A stretch of DNA of 64,000 bases from Lepturacanthus savala (taxonomy: Eukaryota > Chordata > Actinopteri > Scombriformes > Trichiuridae), in the NCBI GenBank assembly GCA_030544235.1, contig CM060471.1, forward strand, positions 8,334,848-8,398,847, given 5' to 3'. The position numbers and the translations under genes were made by a program. This document shows positions 24,870-37,504 of this stretch, piece after piece. Every line of letters starts with the position of its first letter. Within the stretch, counting starts at the first letter, position 1. Under the pieces are notes generated by a model. The model saw nothing but the letters and a program-made list of their open reading frames with translations. It was not told where the DNA came from and searched no databases.

Positions 24870-25060
24870 TCCAAAAACCTTCACTTGCACTTTAGATACC
24901 ATATTGATTTTAAAATACTTCACAGTTCCTACAAATCCCTAAACCAGCTGGCTCCTCCCTCAACGCTCTGTGTCTCACCTGTCACTGCTTCAAAATCACA
25001 AGCACGGAGCTCCGGATCTGTGCCAATGAGGCCTTTACAGGCTGGAACACGATCCACATC
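24870..25060 (+). mobile_element. L2-like LINE RT fragment
   Basis: The frame FRYHIDFKILHSSYKSLNQL APP resembles the L2 RT C-terminal block xWLPVxxRIDFKILLLTYKAL and is followed by ARSSGSV in the expected place. Short, isolated and decayed. Confidence 0.5.
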
Positions 25061-25479
25061 CACATCTGTCAATCAAAGCCCAGGTCTACACACTCCTGTT
25101 CATCACCCACACAGTTCAAACCACATCACTGCATTTTTCTGTGCTATAGAATGTTTTATGCTTATTAATTAATTTGGCAAATTGGTGAAAACACACATTG
25201 TGAAGAATCACTGGATGCACCGAGGCCTCAGATCAGTTTCACTCTTCAGGTCTGTGAATTGTAAAATTCCAATGACACAGGTGTGTCTCCATTTATGAGC
25301 TCAAGCTGAACTCAGGAATTTCAGTCCTCCATAAATGTCTCAGCATTATTGTGAAATGTACTGTGGACAAGTCTAATTGTGCAGCAAATTTCAATAACAA
25401 GGCAATTCAGTGCTATCCATAAAACATTAAAGTATTATGACAAAGTGCAAAAGTTACAGCGCAGTTTCGGGAAGAATTA

Positions 25480-26570
25480 CAGCAGTGGACAAAGTATTCA
25501 GATGATTGACTGAGGTAAAAATATAATTACTGCCGTATAAAAATACTCCATTGGAAGTAAAAAGCCCTTAATTCAAAATTTTACTTTTAATTAAGTATTA
25601 TTAGAAAAATATACTCAAATTAAAAGTAAAAGTACTTATTATGCAAAATGAGTTATATTATTAAAGCATATTGTTGTATTTCATTAACTTGGATCCAATT
25701 TTAGAAACTTTGGGTGGATTAATAGTACAAATTATAATTTGTACTGGGTGATAATATCTGTAGCCTAACTTCTTTTAACTAAAAGGAAATTTGCAAACTT
25801 TTATTGAAATATATATTTGTTTTTTATTACTAACAACTATTTGGGTTGATTAATAGTCAAAGTACAACATCTTTTATGAAGGTGAGTCACATTTTAGTTT
25901 AATGCACTAATGTAGCGGCTTTTGAGCACAGCACAATTAAAAAAAATAAAATTCAAACAGTATAAATATATTATTTCATGTCTCTGGAAAGTAAATAAAG
26001 CTGCAGATTAATGTAGCAAAGTAAAAATACTATTAGTATTTTCCTCTGGAATGTAGTAGAGTGAGGGCGACACGGTGGCGCAGGGGTTAGCGCTGTTGCC
26101 TCACAGCAAGAAGGTCGCAGGTTCAAGACCTCCTTGGTCCTGGGTCTGGGACCTTTCTGTGTGGAGTTTGCATGTTCTCCCCGTGTCTGCGTGGGTTTCA
26201 CCGGGTACTCCGGCTTCCTCCCACAGTCCAAAAACATGCTGAGGTTAATTGGAAACTCTAAATTGCCCATAGGTGTGAGTGTGTGAGTGAATGGTGTGTG
26301 TGCCCCACGATTGGCTGGCGACCATCTGGGGTGTATCCCTGCTTCTCGCCGTAACGCACTGGGATAGGCTCCAGCAGACCCCTGCGACCCTAATGAGGAA
26401 TAAGCAGGTATAGAAAATGACTGACTGACTGTAGTAGAGTGGAAGAAGGAAGGAGCATCAAATGGAAATACTCCAATTCTCAGTAAACTACAGGTACCTC
26501 AAAGCTGCACTTAAGTACTTAACTGAAAGTACTCAGTTACTTTCCGTCACCGATGACTAATATAATGTGT
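25480..26570 (+). repeat. Dispersed AGTACTTGAGT-type repeat split by a SINE
   Basis: Contains AAAAGTAAAAGTACTTATTA, GTTGTATTTCATTAACTTGG and, after the SINE, GTACCTCAAAGCTGCACTTA ending CAGTTACTTTCCGTCACC. The same order occurs at 33590-34055. Such ends (TTAGTTACTTTCCACC) are widespread in teleost genomes. No coding capacity. Confidence 0.6.
26064..26429 (+). mobile_element. tRNA-derived SINE, copy 2
   Basis: Nearly identical to the copy at 14071 and flanked by a perfect 12-bp duplication TGTAGTAGAGTG (26052-26063 and 26430-26441). The A-box-like TGGCGCAGGGG and B-box GGTTCAAGACC are intact. Inserted into an older dispersed repeat. Confidence 0.9.
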
Positions 26571-27660
26571 TATGACTATGATTTAATAAAAGGCAGCAGC
26601 AAACAGGATAGGACGTCAGATATGTGCAGACAAAACCTGACGTTGCCGCTGCTGCAGGTTCAGTTGTGACTCAGCAGATCTGATCTCAGACCAGCTGAGA
26701 CGTCTCAGAGCTGCAGCGATGCCATTCACTTTCTTTTTAGCAGCGTCTGAATCAGCTCCACCAGGTTTTTATGAATTATGCTGAGTCATATAGATAAGAT
26801 AAGATACAACACTTTTTGTCATTGTAGTGAAACAACACCCAGTACCAAGATAAAAGATAAAGGTATTGCACAACAAGGCAGTAATGTAATCGTTGATAAC
26901 ATTCCTTATATGATAGGCTGGTTTTATTATTATCTGGACGTGGCTGTTGACATCCTGTATTTTACCTCATGATGGATGTGCAGCTACTCTTCGGCCTGTT
27001 TGTTCTGCTCTGATGGCACCAGGACAAACAGACTGTGACCTGGGTGGGTTGGAGCCTTAAAATCCGGTTTTCACATGAGTCAGCAGATGAAGTGAAACCT
27101 AAAGCTTCCAGGGTCAAACGTTGTCTCATCCTGAATCCTGACGCTCAAACCTTCATCTGTAGCAAGACAAAAACAACTTTTAAGCTTCATATGTCTAAAT
27201 TATGGCACTTAGCTCGCCTTTTTTATGTCTTGTTACCAAAATGTGGTCTCTGTTCCTATTTGTGGTTCCACCTCCTTCAGGTTCTGAGCAAGCTGAGCTA
27301 CTTCAATGTGATGTCACCAGGCTGCTGGACACTGATTGGCCAGAGATTTACGTCACAGGATGAGTCCAAGCCTGACAGCCGCCATCTTTAATTACCACCG
27401 TCATAATTCATCAATACTATTGATTTATCATTATTAACAGTGAAGGATCATGATCATGGGGCAGGAACATGCTGTGTTGGGAGGTGGAGACTCTGTGTGT
27501 GTGTGGGCGAAGCCACGAGATCTAAACAAACATGGATAATTACGTCACTGTAGTTTTACACATGTAGTTTTACATGTGTAAAACACATGTAGTTTAGTGG
27601 TTAGTTTCTGCTCTTTCCATCAGGAAAAGCATTTCTTGATGGAAACTAGAGCAGAAACTA
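26570..27660. other. Intergenic, no gene recognised
   Basis: Holds an open frame of 118 codons (27035-27391) without any recognisable domain, and a short inverted repeat around 27560 (ACACATGTAGTTTTACATGTG). I do not regard the frame as a gene. Confidence 0.4.
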
Positions 27661-27664
27661 ATGA

Positions 27665-27956
27665 CTATTCTGACAGTGGATAAATCTTTTGATTATTGAA
27701 ATGATTAATCGAGGTGAAGATTCAGCCTAAAATATCTTTTTTTGTCCAGACCAATATTCCAAAACCCAAAGATCATTGGTTCACTATTATAATTAACTAA
27801 GGAAACCAGAAAATCATCAGATTTGAGAAGCTGGAACCAGAGAATTTGGACATTTTCTTCTTAAAAATGACTCAAACCGGTTAATTGATTATCAAAATAC
27901 TTGGCGATTAATGTAATAGTTAACTAATTGATCAATCAGCTAATCGTTGGTTGCAC
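27665..27956 (+). repeat. Teleost dispersed repeat, GCTGCAAC family, copy 3
   Basis: Carries TTGAGAAGCTGGAACCAGAG and ends in GATCAATCAGCTAATCGTTG, with the expected TGTCCAGACCAA segment upstream. Close to full length. Confidence 0.65.
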
Positions 27957-28663
27957 TACGCTGAGTCGTGGGGAGTCGAGCTGGTTCTGTCTGTGGAAAC
28001 GAGGCGTTACTGGGTGAAATCTATGTGGATGTTGTTCAGCTGCTGTTTCAGGACCTCGGACAGAGCTGTGTGTTGTGTGTAAAGGTGCGAATGCTTCAAT
28101 CGGCTGTTTCTAAAGGACTCTTGACTCATGCTGATTTAGACAGAGAATCACTTATAAACCAAAAACTAAACAGTTCACACTCTGCTGTGACTTATGTAGT
28201 TCTTTAATTAATAATGTTATTCTTCTATTTGAAACAGCCTTTGGTTGCTATTATATTTTTCTGAGGTTATTGGGTGGCTAATTTATCCTGATTTTACTCC
28301 ATAAGTACTGAACCAAAATACAAAAATGGTCATTAAACGTCCAGCGAGTCTGATTAATCAGCATATATTATAAGAAATATTCATTAGTATGTTTTAATTT
28401 GTAAATAATTAAATTGATATAAAATATATTTTTTTTATTTAACTGATCAACAGAAACATAAAAACTGATATGTGCAAAGGGATCATTCACTGACCTTCCA
28501 TTAACAATAGGGCAATATTTTAAAAAAGACTATTGATAATATAAAATAATATAATATAATTTTTAATAGTGATTAATATTCATAAATATTGATAATTTTT
28601 AAGGACCAGGTGAAAAAGGCCCTAAGCATCTGTAGGTTGCAACATGATGGTTCCATAGGTGCA

Positions 28664-28858
28664 CAGGTGCATCTCATATAGTTATAACACGGTGAAAAGC
28701 TTTGGGTTTTTATTAGTAATAAGCCAAATGCACAAAATTACAAGAAATAAAGACTTGAAACATTTGTGTGTAATGAATCTATATAATACATGAGTTTCAC
28801 TTTTTGAAATGATTGACAAAATTAATTCACAATATTCAAATAATTTGAGATGCACCTG
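28664..28858 (+). mobile_element. Tc1/mariner-type MITE, copy 2
   Basis: Inverted termini CAGGTGCATCTCA and TGAGATGCACCTG frame a 195-bp non-coding element. The right flank is TA, the left is CA. Same family as 3263-3449. Confidence 0.75.
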
Positions 28859-28869
28859 TATTGTTGTCC

Positions 28870-29045
28870 TTCATTAATTGATTAGTTGTTTGGTTTATAA
28901 AATGATGTAAAAAATGTCTTTTTTGTCCAGACCAACAGTCCACAACCCCAAGATCATAGGTTTACTATAATAGAAGACAAAAATAAACCAAAGAATAATC
29001 AGATTTGAGAAGCTGGAACCAGAGAATTTGGACATTTTCTCCATT
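28870..29045 (+). repeat. Teleost dispersed repeat, GCTGCAAC family, copy 4 (truncated)
   Basis: Contains GTCCAGACCAACAGTCCACA and TTGAGAAGCTGGAACCAGAG but lacks the right end. Confidence 0.6.
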
Positions 29046-30261
29046 TTCGGCCTGTGGTTCGACAGACAGTGACTCAGACATTTCAGATTAATGGTCGAAG
29101 GTCAGCTGGCGTCATCCATGCACACCTGCTACAGATGAGTGTTGAGCAAAGATAATTCAGATAACGTTATGATATTTAGTTCATAGTGTGATTGTATGAT
29201 AATTAGATGTGATAGCGGCTGAGATGAAATGAAAAGTAATTCTGTTGATTTATTCCATTTTTTACCCTGTTTTTCCCCTTTATTCACAGAACTGAAAATC
29301 CTGAGGTTGTTGAAAGTGAATTTGGTCAAAAATGCTCCCTGGCAACTTTTCTAAACTACTGTTTCTGTGTTTTGTGTTGTACAGTGTTTTACGGGTAAGG
29401 AACAAAGTTCAGTTTCAGGTTGAAAAGTGCTGACCATCAGTTCTGATTTGAAGAAGCTCACACCCACTTTTTAGGGAACTTTCTAAACTTTCTCACTATC
29501 TTACCTAACATCCTCAAAACAGGTCACATCCTCTTATTATTTATAATGTTAATCAGAAATCAGGCGATCGTCAGGCAGCTTCACGGTCTGTAGAGCAGCA
29601 GCATCGCCTGAAGATCTAATGAGGAAAAAAGCCTTTAACAGGTTCCTTCGCCACCCCAACGAACGTTAACTCAATTAACCTCAACCCCAACCCTCTGTCA
29701 GCCACCAGCTGGAACATGGCCGCCGTCGACCAGCATGTTCGGCGACAATGAGTCTTCCCAGGAAGAAGCCGATGCTCTGCTGCTCACTTTCTCATTTCCT
29801 GTCTTGATATGGAATAGAATAAGAACCTGCTAAGAAACAGGAAGCACTCGATTCTGCAAATTCATCATCATTTGTCAGTAGCTAGTTGTCAGATTACTGT
29901 GATGAGTGAGGAGCTAAAGAGCCAAAGAAAACCAGTGGAAAAGCTCGGAAAAAAGGATTTAGTGAAAAAACTTCAATCCTTCAGATTATTTCATTAAGTC
30001 AGTTTTGACTTAATCTGCTGTAGCAGCATGATTCTGTTGGACAGTCAAAGCTCTGCTTCATATCTGCTGTAATATTAAAGGAGGCAGCTCATGACTCAAA
30101 TTCTGTTGGAAAAACTATAGTGTTTGGCTGAAAGGAAGCTCCGCCCACTGCTGCTGTAACACTACAGCTGCAAACAACAATGTTATTGTCCAAACAAAAT
30201 CTTGTTGTCCATTTTAGTTCATGGGCCACACTTAGAGCAGTTTGATCTGTAACGTAAATTT

Positions 30262-30263
<2 letters not shown>

Positions 30264-30312
<49 letters not shown>
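30264..30312. repeat. Compound (AC)n(AT)n microsatellite
   Basis: About 32 bp of AC followed directly by about 17 bp of AT. Confidence 0.9.
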
Positions 30313-31129
30313 ACACCTACAAATTTCACCTCCTTTTTATGCAAAGAAATACATTCTGATATTATCACAATTAATCAGGATTGATTAAGTATGTATGTGT
30401 ATGTATTTATGTGTTTATATTTACAATATTTATTTTTCTTATTCTTATTGTTTTTACTCTGCGTATGCTGATATTTTTCTGTCATTGTTCTTGAGCTGTG
30501 GTAACATGCAAATTTCCACATTGTGGGATCAATAAATCAAATTGAATCTACTCTAATTTAATCTTTTTTTAAATCTTTTTTAAGCAGCAGGTAAAATCTC
30601 CTGCTTTACAAATCATTTACATATCAAAACTGTAAATATTTTATCCCTTCAGCCCTGACAGATCCTCACTGACATATTTTTCTGTGAAGAAACAGGAACT
30701 GGTCCATTTTTAATCACAGTTCATGCAGTCAACACGCATTTACAGTTTTGATTTGATTTGTGATTCGAATTTTAATATTTTCTTTTCATTTTGGATCAGT
30801 GGTGTTTTGCAATTATTCGTCAGAGGCTGTTTGTGTCACTGCCTGCTAGGGATTACACAGAGGGGATTATAGGAAGCTTCACCGTCTTCCATAGAGCTGC
30901 AACAATGAAATGAGTAATGTTCAATAAAACAGACAAAACTGGAAAAGTGATGAAAAAGCAAATTGCCTCCTGACCAATTTGATTTACCTGACATTTGTTT
31001 AATTTAACTCCAGGTAATATCAGTTTTGAGTTTGCACTATGGAATTAAAGGACAGTTTAAGGAAGGTTTAAAATGTCCTAAAGTCACAAGAATGCTCAAT
31101 AATTGGCATCAGTTTCTTTATTCTTTAAC

Positions 31130-31265
31130 GTTGCATAAGAAACTTAATATATGCAAAATTATCTGCCAATGAAATTAGATAATTCTGGATATTTCTACTT
31201 AATATTAAACTAATTGTAACAAAAAAATATTTTCACCTGATTAGATTAAATTTTTTGTTGCACAA
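31130..31265. repeat. Fragment of CACTGCAAA-type MITE
   Basis: GCAAAATTATCTGCCAATGA and AATATTTTCACCTGATTAGA resemble segments of 41940-42075 and of the element at 21002. Confidence 0.4.
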
Positions 31266-31859
31266 CATTAAAAATTCATGGGATTTTGCACCTGTAGCAG
31301 AACATTTTATGAGTTTGCGCATAATGAGGTGAAAACATCAGCCGTTTCTTAAAATGAAGAAAATCAATGAGGAGGTTTGTCTTTAAGACTCCTGGCTGTC
31401 AGAGATCAACAGTCAGACCATTCATTTATGTTTCTATGCAATTTACAATTCAAACACATCACAAGACCTGAGCCTGATATATAATTTAATTCTATATCAT
31501 TATACACGTGCAGCCGTTGCTGCTGCTGCTGCCTTCATATTCTGCTTCTGTTTGCTTCCAGTGGCCTCAGGTCATATCCTGTTGTTTTAATAAAAGCTTT
31601 GCATTTTCACATAAATTTGGATTATTATCATATTATTATCTAAATTTTTTTCAAATACTCATTTCTGAAAGACAAACACATTCCTGCTGGAACAGGTTCA
31701 CATCAAACATCAGAAACTGTGACAGCTACTTACTAAAAAGAACAACTCAAACGTTGCTTTAAAATAAATCAGACATGTCCTTATTTATCCTACAATGCTG
31801 TTCATAACATAATCTGATGTCTGTTCTGTGATACATCACAGACTGGTCGTCAGTCTATC

Positions 31860-32025
31860 ATGGGGCACACACACCATTCACTCACACACTCACACCTAAG
31901 GACAATTTAGAGTCTCCAATTAACCTCAGCATGTTTTTGGACTGTGGGAGGAAGCTGGAGAACCTGGAGAGAACCCACACAGACACAGGGAGAACATGTA
32001 AACTCCACACAAGACTTGAACCTGA
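31860..32025 (-). mobile_element. SINE remnant
   Basis: On the minus strand it carries the SINE body block TCCACAGTCCAAAAACATGC and GTGAGTGTGTGAGTGAATGG but is more diverged than the three full copies and lacks the tRNA-like head. Confidence 0.65.
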
Positions 32026-32149
32026 GAAGTAAAGAATAATATATTTACAAGAGTGCAAAATCATTCAGTGCAATGGACCCTATAAATAAATCTCCCTGTA
32101 ATTAATCCACCTGTACACAACAGGTGGATTATTTACAGGGCGATCAGGG

Positions 32150-33600
32150 AAACAGCCTGGAGAAAGACATTGTTCTTGTGTGTCTATAGCATCTACCAGA
32201 GGGGAGCAGTTTGTGTGCGGGGTCTGAGGGGTCTGCAGTGATGCTTCCTGCCTCTTTTTTTAACTCTGGACTGGTATGAGTCCTAATAGGAGCTGTGATT
32301 TTTTTCTGCAGAACTGATTTTACATTGCAGTCTGTTCATGTACAGTTTGGTAAACCAATCCAAACCATACAGTGATCGATGTGCACAGAACAGACTGGAT
32401 GATGGAGGTGTAAAAGATGATCAGCAGCTCCTGAGGCAGGCCGAATATCTTCAGCACTCGCAGGAAGAATCATCTCTGCTGTTTTTTTTTCTCATAAGGT
32501 CTATGTGGGACTTGTATTTGAGATCCCAGGGCGATTGTGGTTCCCAGGAACCTAAAGGAGTCCACAGTAGACTGCTGTAGAGGATGGTGAGGGGAGGTGA
32601 CTGTGTCATCTCCACAGTCTTGAACGGGTTAAGCTCCAGGTTGTTGAACCTGTTGAACCAGGTTGAACTCCTCAGCTTAAGGCAGGATCCCATCCCAGAC
32701 CCGGAGGCTGCACTCCACCCTTTATTGGCTAAGAACCATGGCCTCACCTTTAAAGGTGCTGATTCTCATCCCAGCCGCTTCACACTGTGCTACAGTGATA
32801 GCTGCAGGTCACAGCCCGACGATCAGATCACACCACATCGTCCACAAAAAGCAGTGACCCAATCTCAAGGCCACCAAACCGCAGCCCCTCAATGCCATGG
32901 CTATTTCTAGAAATCCTGTCCATAAACATTATAAACAGAATGTATTCTATCTTAAATATTCATATTTGTTACTTTATCATTTATGTATTTATATTATTAT
33001 TATTTTTATTATTTTCGTTCTTTTGTTTTATTACATTCATACTCCATATTTTTACCTGGGTTTTGTCTTAAACATTCCTTTATGTTTTTCACATGCATGT
33101 TAGATTTTAATCTTTTATAATTTATAAATTTTATTTATTATTATTTTTTTTTATTTATTTTACTTTTCATTCTATCTATCCAGTGTTTCCTCAGTGTTTG
33201 CCCTCTGTGCTGGGGGCCATTATCGGCTGGGGTTGGGATGCTGCTTCTCATGGGGTCACCTGGCCAGGGTGGGTGGGGGATCTGTGGTTCTGTGGTGGTC
33301 CTCCTCTGCAGTATCATGGGTTCTCTTTCTACCGAGGAGATTTTTGACAAACGCTGTGATCTCAGCCCCAGGGATAAGCAAGCCCATCGCTGGGACCCCA
33401 GACTCTGCTTCCTCAGTGAAAGACGTGCTGGTGGGATTGAGCAGGTTTTGAAGTATTTCCTCCACTGATCCAGAAGGTCTCAGGTTGAGGTCACCAGCAC
33501 CCCGTCCCCACTGAACAGTGTTGCACTGCTTCCCACTCCAGGTGGTGGTCCAGAACCTTCTTGACGCTGTTGTCCATGGCCTCACCGAACTCAAATTCTA
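32150..33600 (-). mobile_element. Decayed non-LTR retrotransposon remnants
   Basis: Two GC-richer blocks (32150-32900 and 33190-33600) stand out from the AT-rich surroundings. They contain strings common in teleost LINE copies, such as CATCTCCACAGTCTTGA, AGCTCCAGGTTGTTG and TGTCCATGGCCTCACCGAAC. Frames are interrupted on both strands and no complete RT motif remains. Assignment rests on memory of similar fish repeats. Confidence 0.45.
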
Positions 33601-34055
33601 AAGTAAAAGTACTCATGTGATATATCATTATAGAATATTATATTAGTTTTTATCAGTAACAAACACATTAGAGCATAATAATGTTGTATTTCATCAACTT
33701 GGAGCCAATTTTTGATACTTAGGAAGATTAATGGTAAATATGATGTGTATCCTGTTTGTTTAATATGCTTTATATAGTGCATAACATATTTTGTAGTAAA
33801 ATAAAAGAATGACAATTGAAACAGTAAAATATATTCTTTTATGTAAAATCTGCATGGAAAAAGTAACTAAGGCCGTCAAATAAATATAGTGAAGTAAAAA
33901 GTACAATATTTTCCTCTGAAATGTAGTGAAGTGAAAGTCTAAAGTAGCATCACATGTACTCAAATACTCAAGTAAAGTACAAGTACCTCAAAACTATATT
34001 TAGGTAAAGTAATTGAGTAAATGTACTTAGTTACTTTCCACCTCTGGGTTTTATG
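33590..34055 (+). repeat. Dispersed AGTACTTGAGT-type repeat, second copy
   Basis: Shares TAATGTTGTATTTCATCAACTT-like and AGTACCTCAAAACTATATTT blocks, in the same order, with 25480-26570, and ends AGTTACTTTCCACCTCTGG. Not interrupted by a SINE. Confidence 0.6.
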
Positions 34056-34253
34056 TTGTGTCAGTTCCTGCCTCCAACTACAGATGGAATTTAGCACTTG
34101 TGCTGAGTCTGGTGCCTTTGCACTGTTGCTTATTGCATCGTTGTTGCTGAATGTGAATTGACCATATTCAATAAATAGAAGAAGAGAACATTATTCAATA
34201 AAAAACAATAAACATGGGGCAGTTTCCCTGAATAGGTTCTTTCTGGTAATCAC

Positions 34254-34296
34254 GGGGGGGGGGGGGTTTACAGCATAAAACCCACAAAAATATTAA

Positions 34297-34375
<79 letters not shown>
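34254..34375. repeat. Poly-G run and (TG)38 microsatellite
   Basis: A run of 13 G (34254-34266) precedes a pure TG array (34300-34375). Both are likely length-unstable. Confidence 0.95.
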
Positions 34376-34377
<2 letters not shown>

Positions 34378-35812
34378 CAGTATAATAAGCTCCCTGCAGC
34401 CAAAATTGGATTTTTGAGATGTAGGGAAGTGTAGTGTACAAGTATCAGCCTGTTTGTCTTTATGAACGTCTAACACCATTAAGAAAAACTCACAGCTGTG
34501 AAAGAAACAACTTCTGTGTTGAAGATCCAGCTGCTGAGCAGGTAGGACAGATGTCTGTGTTGGGTCAGTGTCAGGTTCACACAACCTAAAATATTAAATA
34601 CACAAACACAAAGAGGAGAGAAGGTTTTGTATTCCTTTATTTAGAATGTAAACAGGTCTATTTCTTCTGCCACTCTCCCAGGTTAGGTATGGTGTTACAA
34701 CAAACCTACGACTTCCTTATCAATACGATAGGAACCAGGTACATTAATTAAAGAGTTGGAGTGTAAATGAGTAAATATGGGATAACTTTTATGCATCATT
34801 CTAACAGTCAGTCCCTGGTTAATAATTTTAAAGTGAGCAACCCAACAGAAAAAAGAGAAAAGCTGTAAAGTTGTAAGAAATTTCCAAGCTGAAGATTTTC
34901 CTGTTTGCTGCTGCCTGTCAAACCAAACAATTATTCATTCACTACATCGTTACTCTCCTGTTTTATCCTCTGTTATTTTCACTTTAACTCATTTTAATTT
35001 CTATATGAATATAAACTGATGTGCCTTGCATGAATCACTTTGAATAGCTGAGCTGTTGAAATGCAGCTCACAAACAAACTCACATGAACTTCCTGAAATC
35101 AGCAGCCGTTCCACCTCAGAGCCAAAGCGGATAAAAAAATAGAAAGAGAGTTTCTCAAAACGAAACTGAACATTGTTTTCCTGTCTGGAAAAACACCGGG
35201 GGTACGGAGAGGGGGAGGTTTGGGTTTTAGGTACCACTTAGTAAAAAGGAAAGTGAAAGAATTTGCAGTGCGATGATCTGAAAACACTGGGTCTGTTTGT
35301 TAGTGGGAAGGTTGCAGCAGGTGAAGCTGAGCTCAGAGCTTGAGGGTTAACATCCTGGTCCGGTTTTAGGTGGTTTTCCTGTTGTCCCAGGCAGCGCCGC
35401 CGTTAGTCTGCCTGAACTTGGCAGCAGCTCCGCCTCAGAGCTTACAATCCAATTAAAAATATAACGAGCCCTTCTCATACTGTAAAACAGCAGGAGGTGA
35501 CTCAGAACTTTCATTTTCACATAACTTGGGTCTAGTTTCTTCACAGTGTTTATAAAAAGAATCACAGGTTGTAATTATTCACTGAGACACACTGTACTAT
35601 AAAATAATGAGTGTGTCTGTGTGTGTGTGTGTGTGTGTTTCTACTTGAGGCTGTTTACTGAAATTGAACCTTCCCTTCACAGCACACACATCAATAAAAG
35701 GAAAAAAAACAAAACCACTTTGCTGCAACAATGATGTTCATGCAAAGGCCTAAAAAACCCTGAACGTTTTTGTGAGTGATCACATTGTTCACCATTACAA
35801 TGAGTCTCTCTC

Positions 35813-35851
35813 TGTGTGTGTGTGTGTGTCTGTGTGTGTGTGTGTGTGTGT

Positions 35852-35883
<32 letters not shown>

Positions 35884-35906
35884 CTGTGTGTGTGTGTGTG
35901 TGTGTG
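35813..35906. repeat. Interrupted (TG)n microsatellite
   Basis: TG repeats with single C interruptions at regular places (TGTCTG), which suggests unit-level duplication of an interrupted block. Confidence 0.95.
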
Positions 35907-36989
35907 TAACAAAAAAATGTGACAGTAGTAGATAAAATGATATATTTAAAATCCGTCCTCTTTACAGTGTTGTTCTCTTATTTTATTTTTTAAAATGTGC
36001 TGTGCACTTTGGGTACAAACACAATATATAAGTGTATTATGTGAAATGGAAATGTGATACACTTATATGATGTATAATATAATCACTATTAATCTAATTA
36101 AAGTAATTAAAATTGGCTCCACACTGATGAACTAAAGCATTAAAATGCTCTCATGTGTGTAATATTGACTTGACTTCATAATACTTTGTTATAGTACTCA
36201 AGTATTTTTAGTATTTATATAAAGTATTTGTAGTTTATTTGAATTTTTATAATTCACCAACTTCCACCTTTGCTCCATACATTTCCCCTCAGCATGTTCA
36301 CTACTTACCACAATATTAAATCTTACTGTGGTGGAAACAAACTGCATATAACCTGATAGGAGCATGACTTGTGACATCACAAATAGTTGGGCGGCTCATT
36401 CAGGTTGAATATTCAGTTACACAGTGTGATGTGGAAACTGAAGCCTCAAGTGATGCACAAACATTGAGAATAAACTTCATCATTCTCTAAATTTGGCCTA
36501 TTTGCTGTTTGACTAACAGCGTTTACTTTTACTTCAAATACCTAATTTAATTTTTTGTATTTTAATTGAATACCAGAACATTAGTTTTGATCCTTAAGTA
36601 CAATAATTATCACTTACTTTAAGACTTTTACTTTTAAGAAATATTCTAATAAGCGACTAACTTCTAGTAAAGTTATTTTCTGGTCAGATATGTGAACTTT
36701 TATTCAGTGCTGCATTCAGCGTTTCACACCCTGCTGTATAAAATGTCATCTTGAGACATAAATATAACAGATGCATCAGGGTGTGGTTACACTTTCACTT
36801 TCACTACTTGAATACATTTAATATCAGGACATTACTTTTTGATATTTAAGTACAATAAATTTCAATAAATTTCCTGGTCAGATGTGTGTACTTTAACTCA
36901 GTGCTGCGCCCAGATGCTTCATACAGTATAATAGAATATAATAATATAACAGGGTTCATCCTGCACAAAGAACTAGTTCCTCTGCTCTG

Positions 36990-37133
36990 TCGGAGGGGGG
37001 CGGGGTTTAGAGATGGTTTGAAGGAAGCCCCGCCCCCGACGCCTGACGTCAGAGGCGGCGTCTGTCCCTCAGTCTTTAGGACGCTCCGGGCTGCGGGTCG
37101 CCGTCAGTACGGGACAGTTCGCTGATCGCTGAC
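36990..37133 (+). promoter_or_regulatory. arg1 promoter-proximal region with CRE and GC boxes
   Basis: A locally GC-rich stretch directly upstream of the arginase start. It contains a perfect palindromic cAMP response element, TGACGTCA (37044-37051), and Sp1-type GC boxes GGGGGGCGGGG (36995-37005) and CCCCGCCCCC (37029-37037 region). No clear TATA box. The transcription start is not determined. Confidence 0.6.
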
Positions 37134-37470
37134 ATGAGGAGCGCGAGGACCCTGAGACGGCAGCTGGTGCAGGCCGTGTCTGCACGGAGCCTTCATCATC
37201 ATCATCCTCATCTCCAGCAGCAGGGGAAGTCAGTGGGGATCGTTGGAGCGCCTTTCTCCAAAGGGCAGGTGAGGACACCAGGCTGACGCAGCTGCTGCTG
37301 CTGTTCATGCTGTGGATTATGTGGTTAATGATGTTGTAGTTGTTGATGTTGTTGTTGATGTTGTTGTTTTTGTTGTGCAGCCCAGAGGCGGAGTGGAGAA
37401 GGGACCGGACCTGATCAGAGCCGCAGGGCTACAGGACAAACTGCAGGCACAAGGTAAACTAACACTGTGC

Positions 37471-37504
<34 letters not shown>

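Larger units (their letters stand above)
18701..25480. other. Intergenic, no gene recognised
   Basis: Mostly AT-rich, non-coding DNA with dispersed repeats annotated separately. Related short segments around GAGGAAGTTCA occur near 19933 and 22191, with a looser match (GAAGAAGCTCACACCCAC) near 29450. CA tracts occur near 19816 and 24228. No ORF shows a family match or splice structure. Confidence 0.5.

Noticed and set aside
27035..27391. 118-codon ORF as a host gene
   Set aside because: No domain, no splice context and no compositional difference from surrounding intergenic DNA.
32095..32131. Short hairpin AATCCACCTGT-ACAGGTGGATT as a regulatory RNA
   Set aside because: An 11-bp stem in repeat-derived DNA with no conserved context; expected by chance at this scale.
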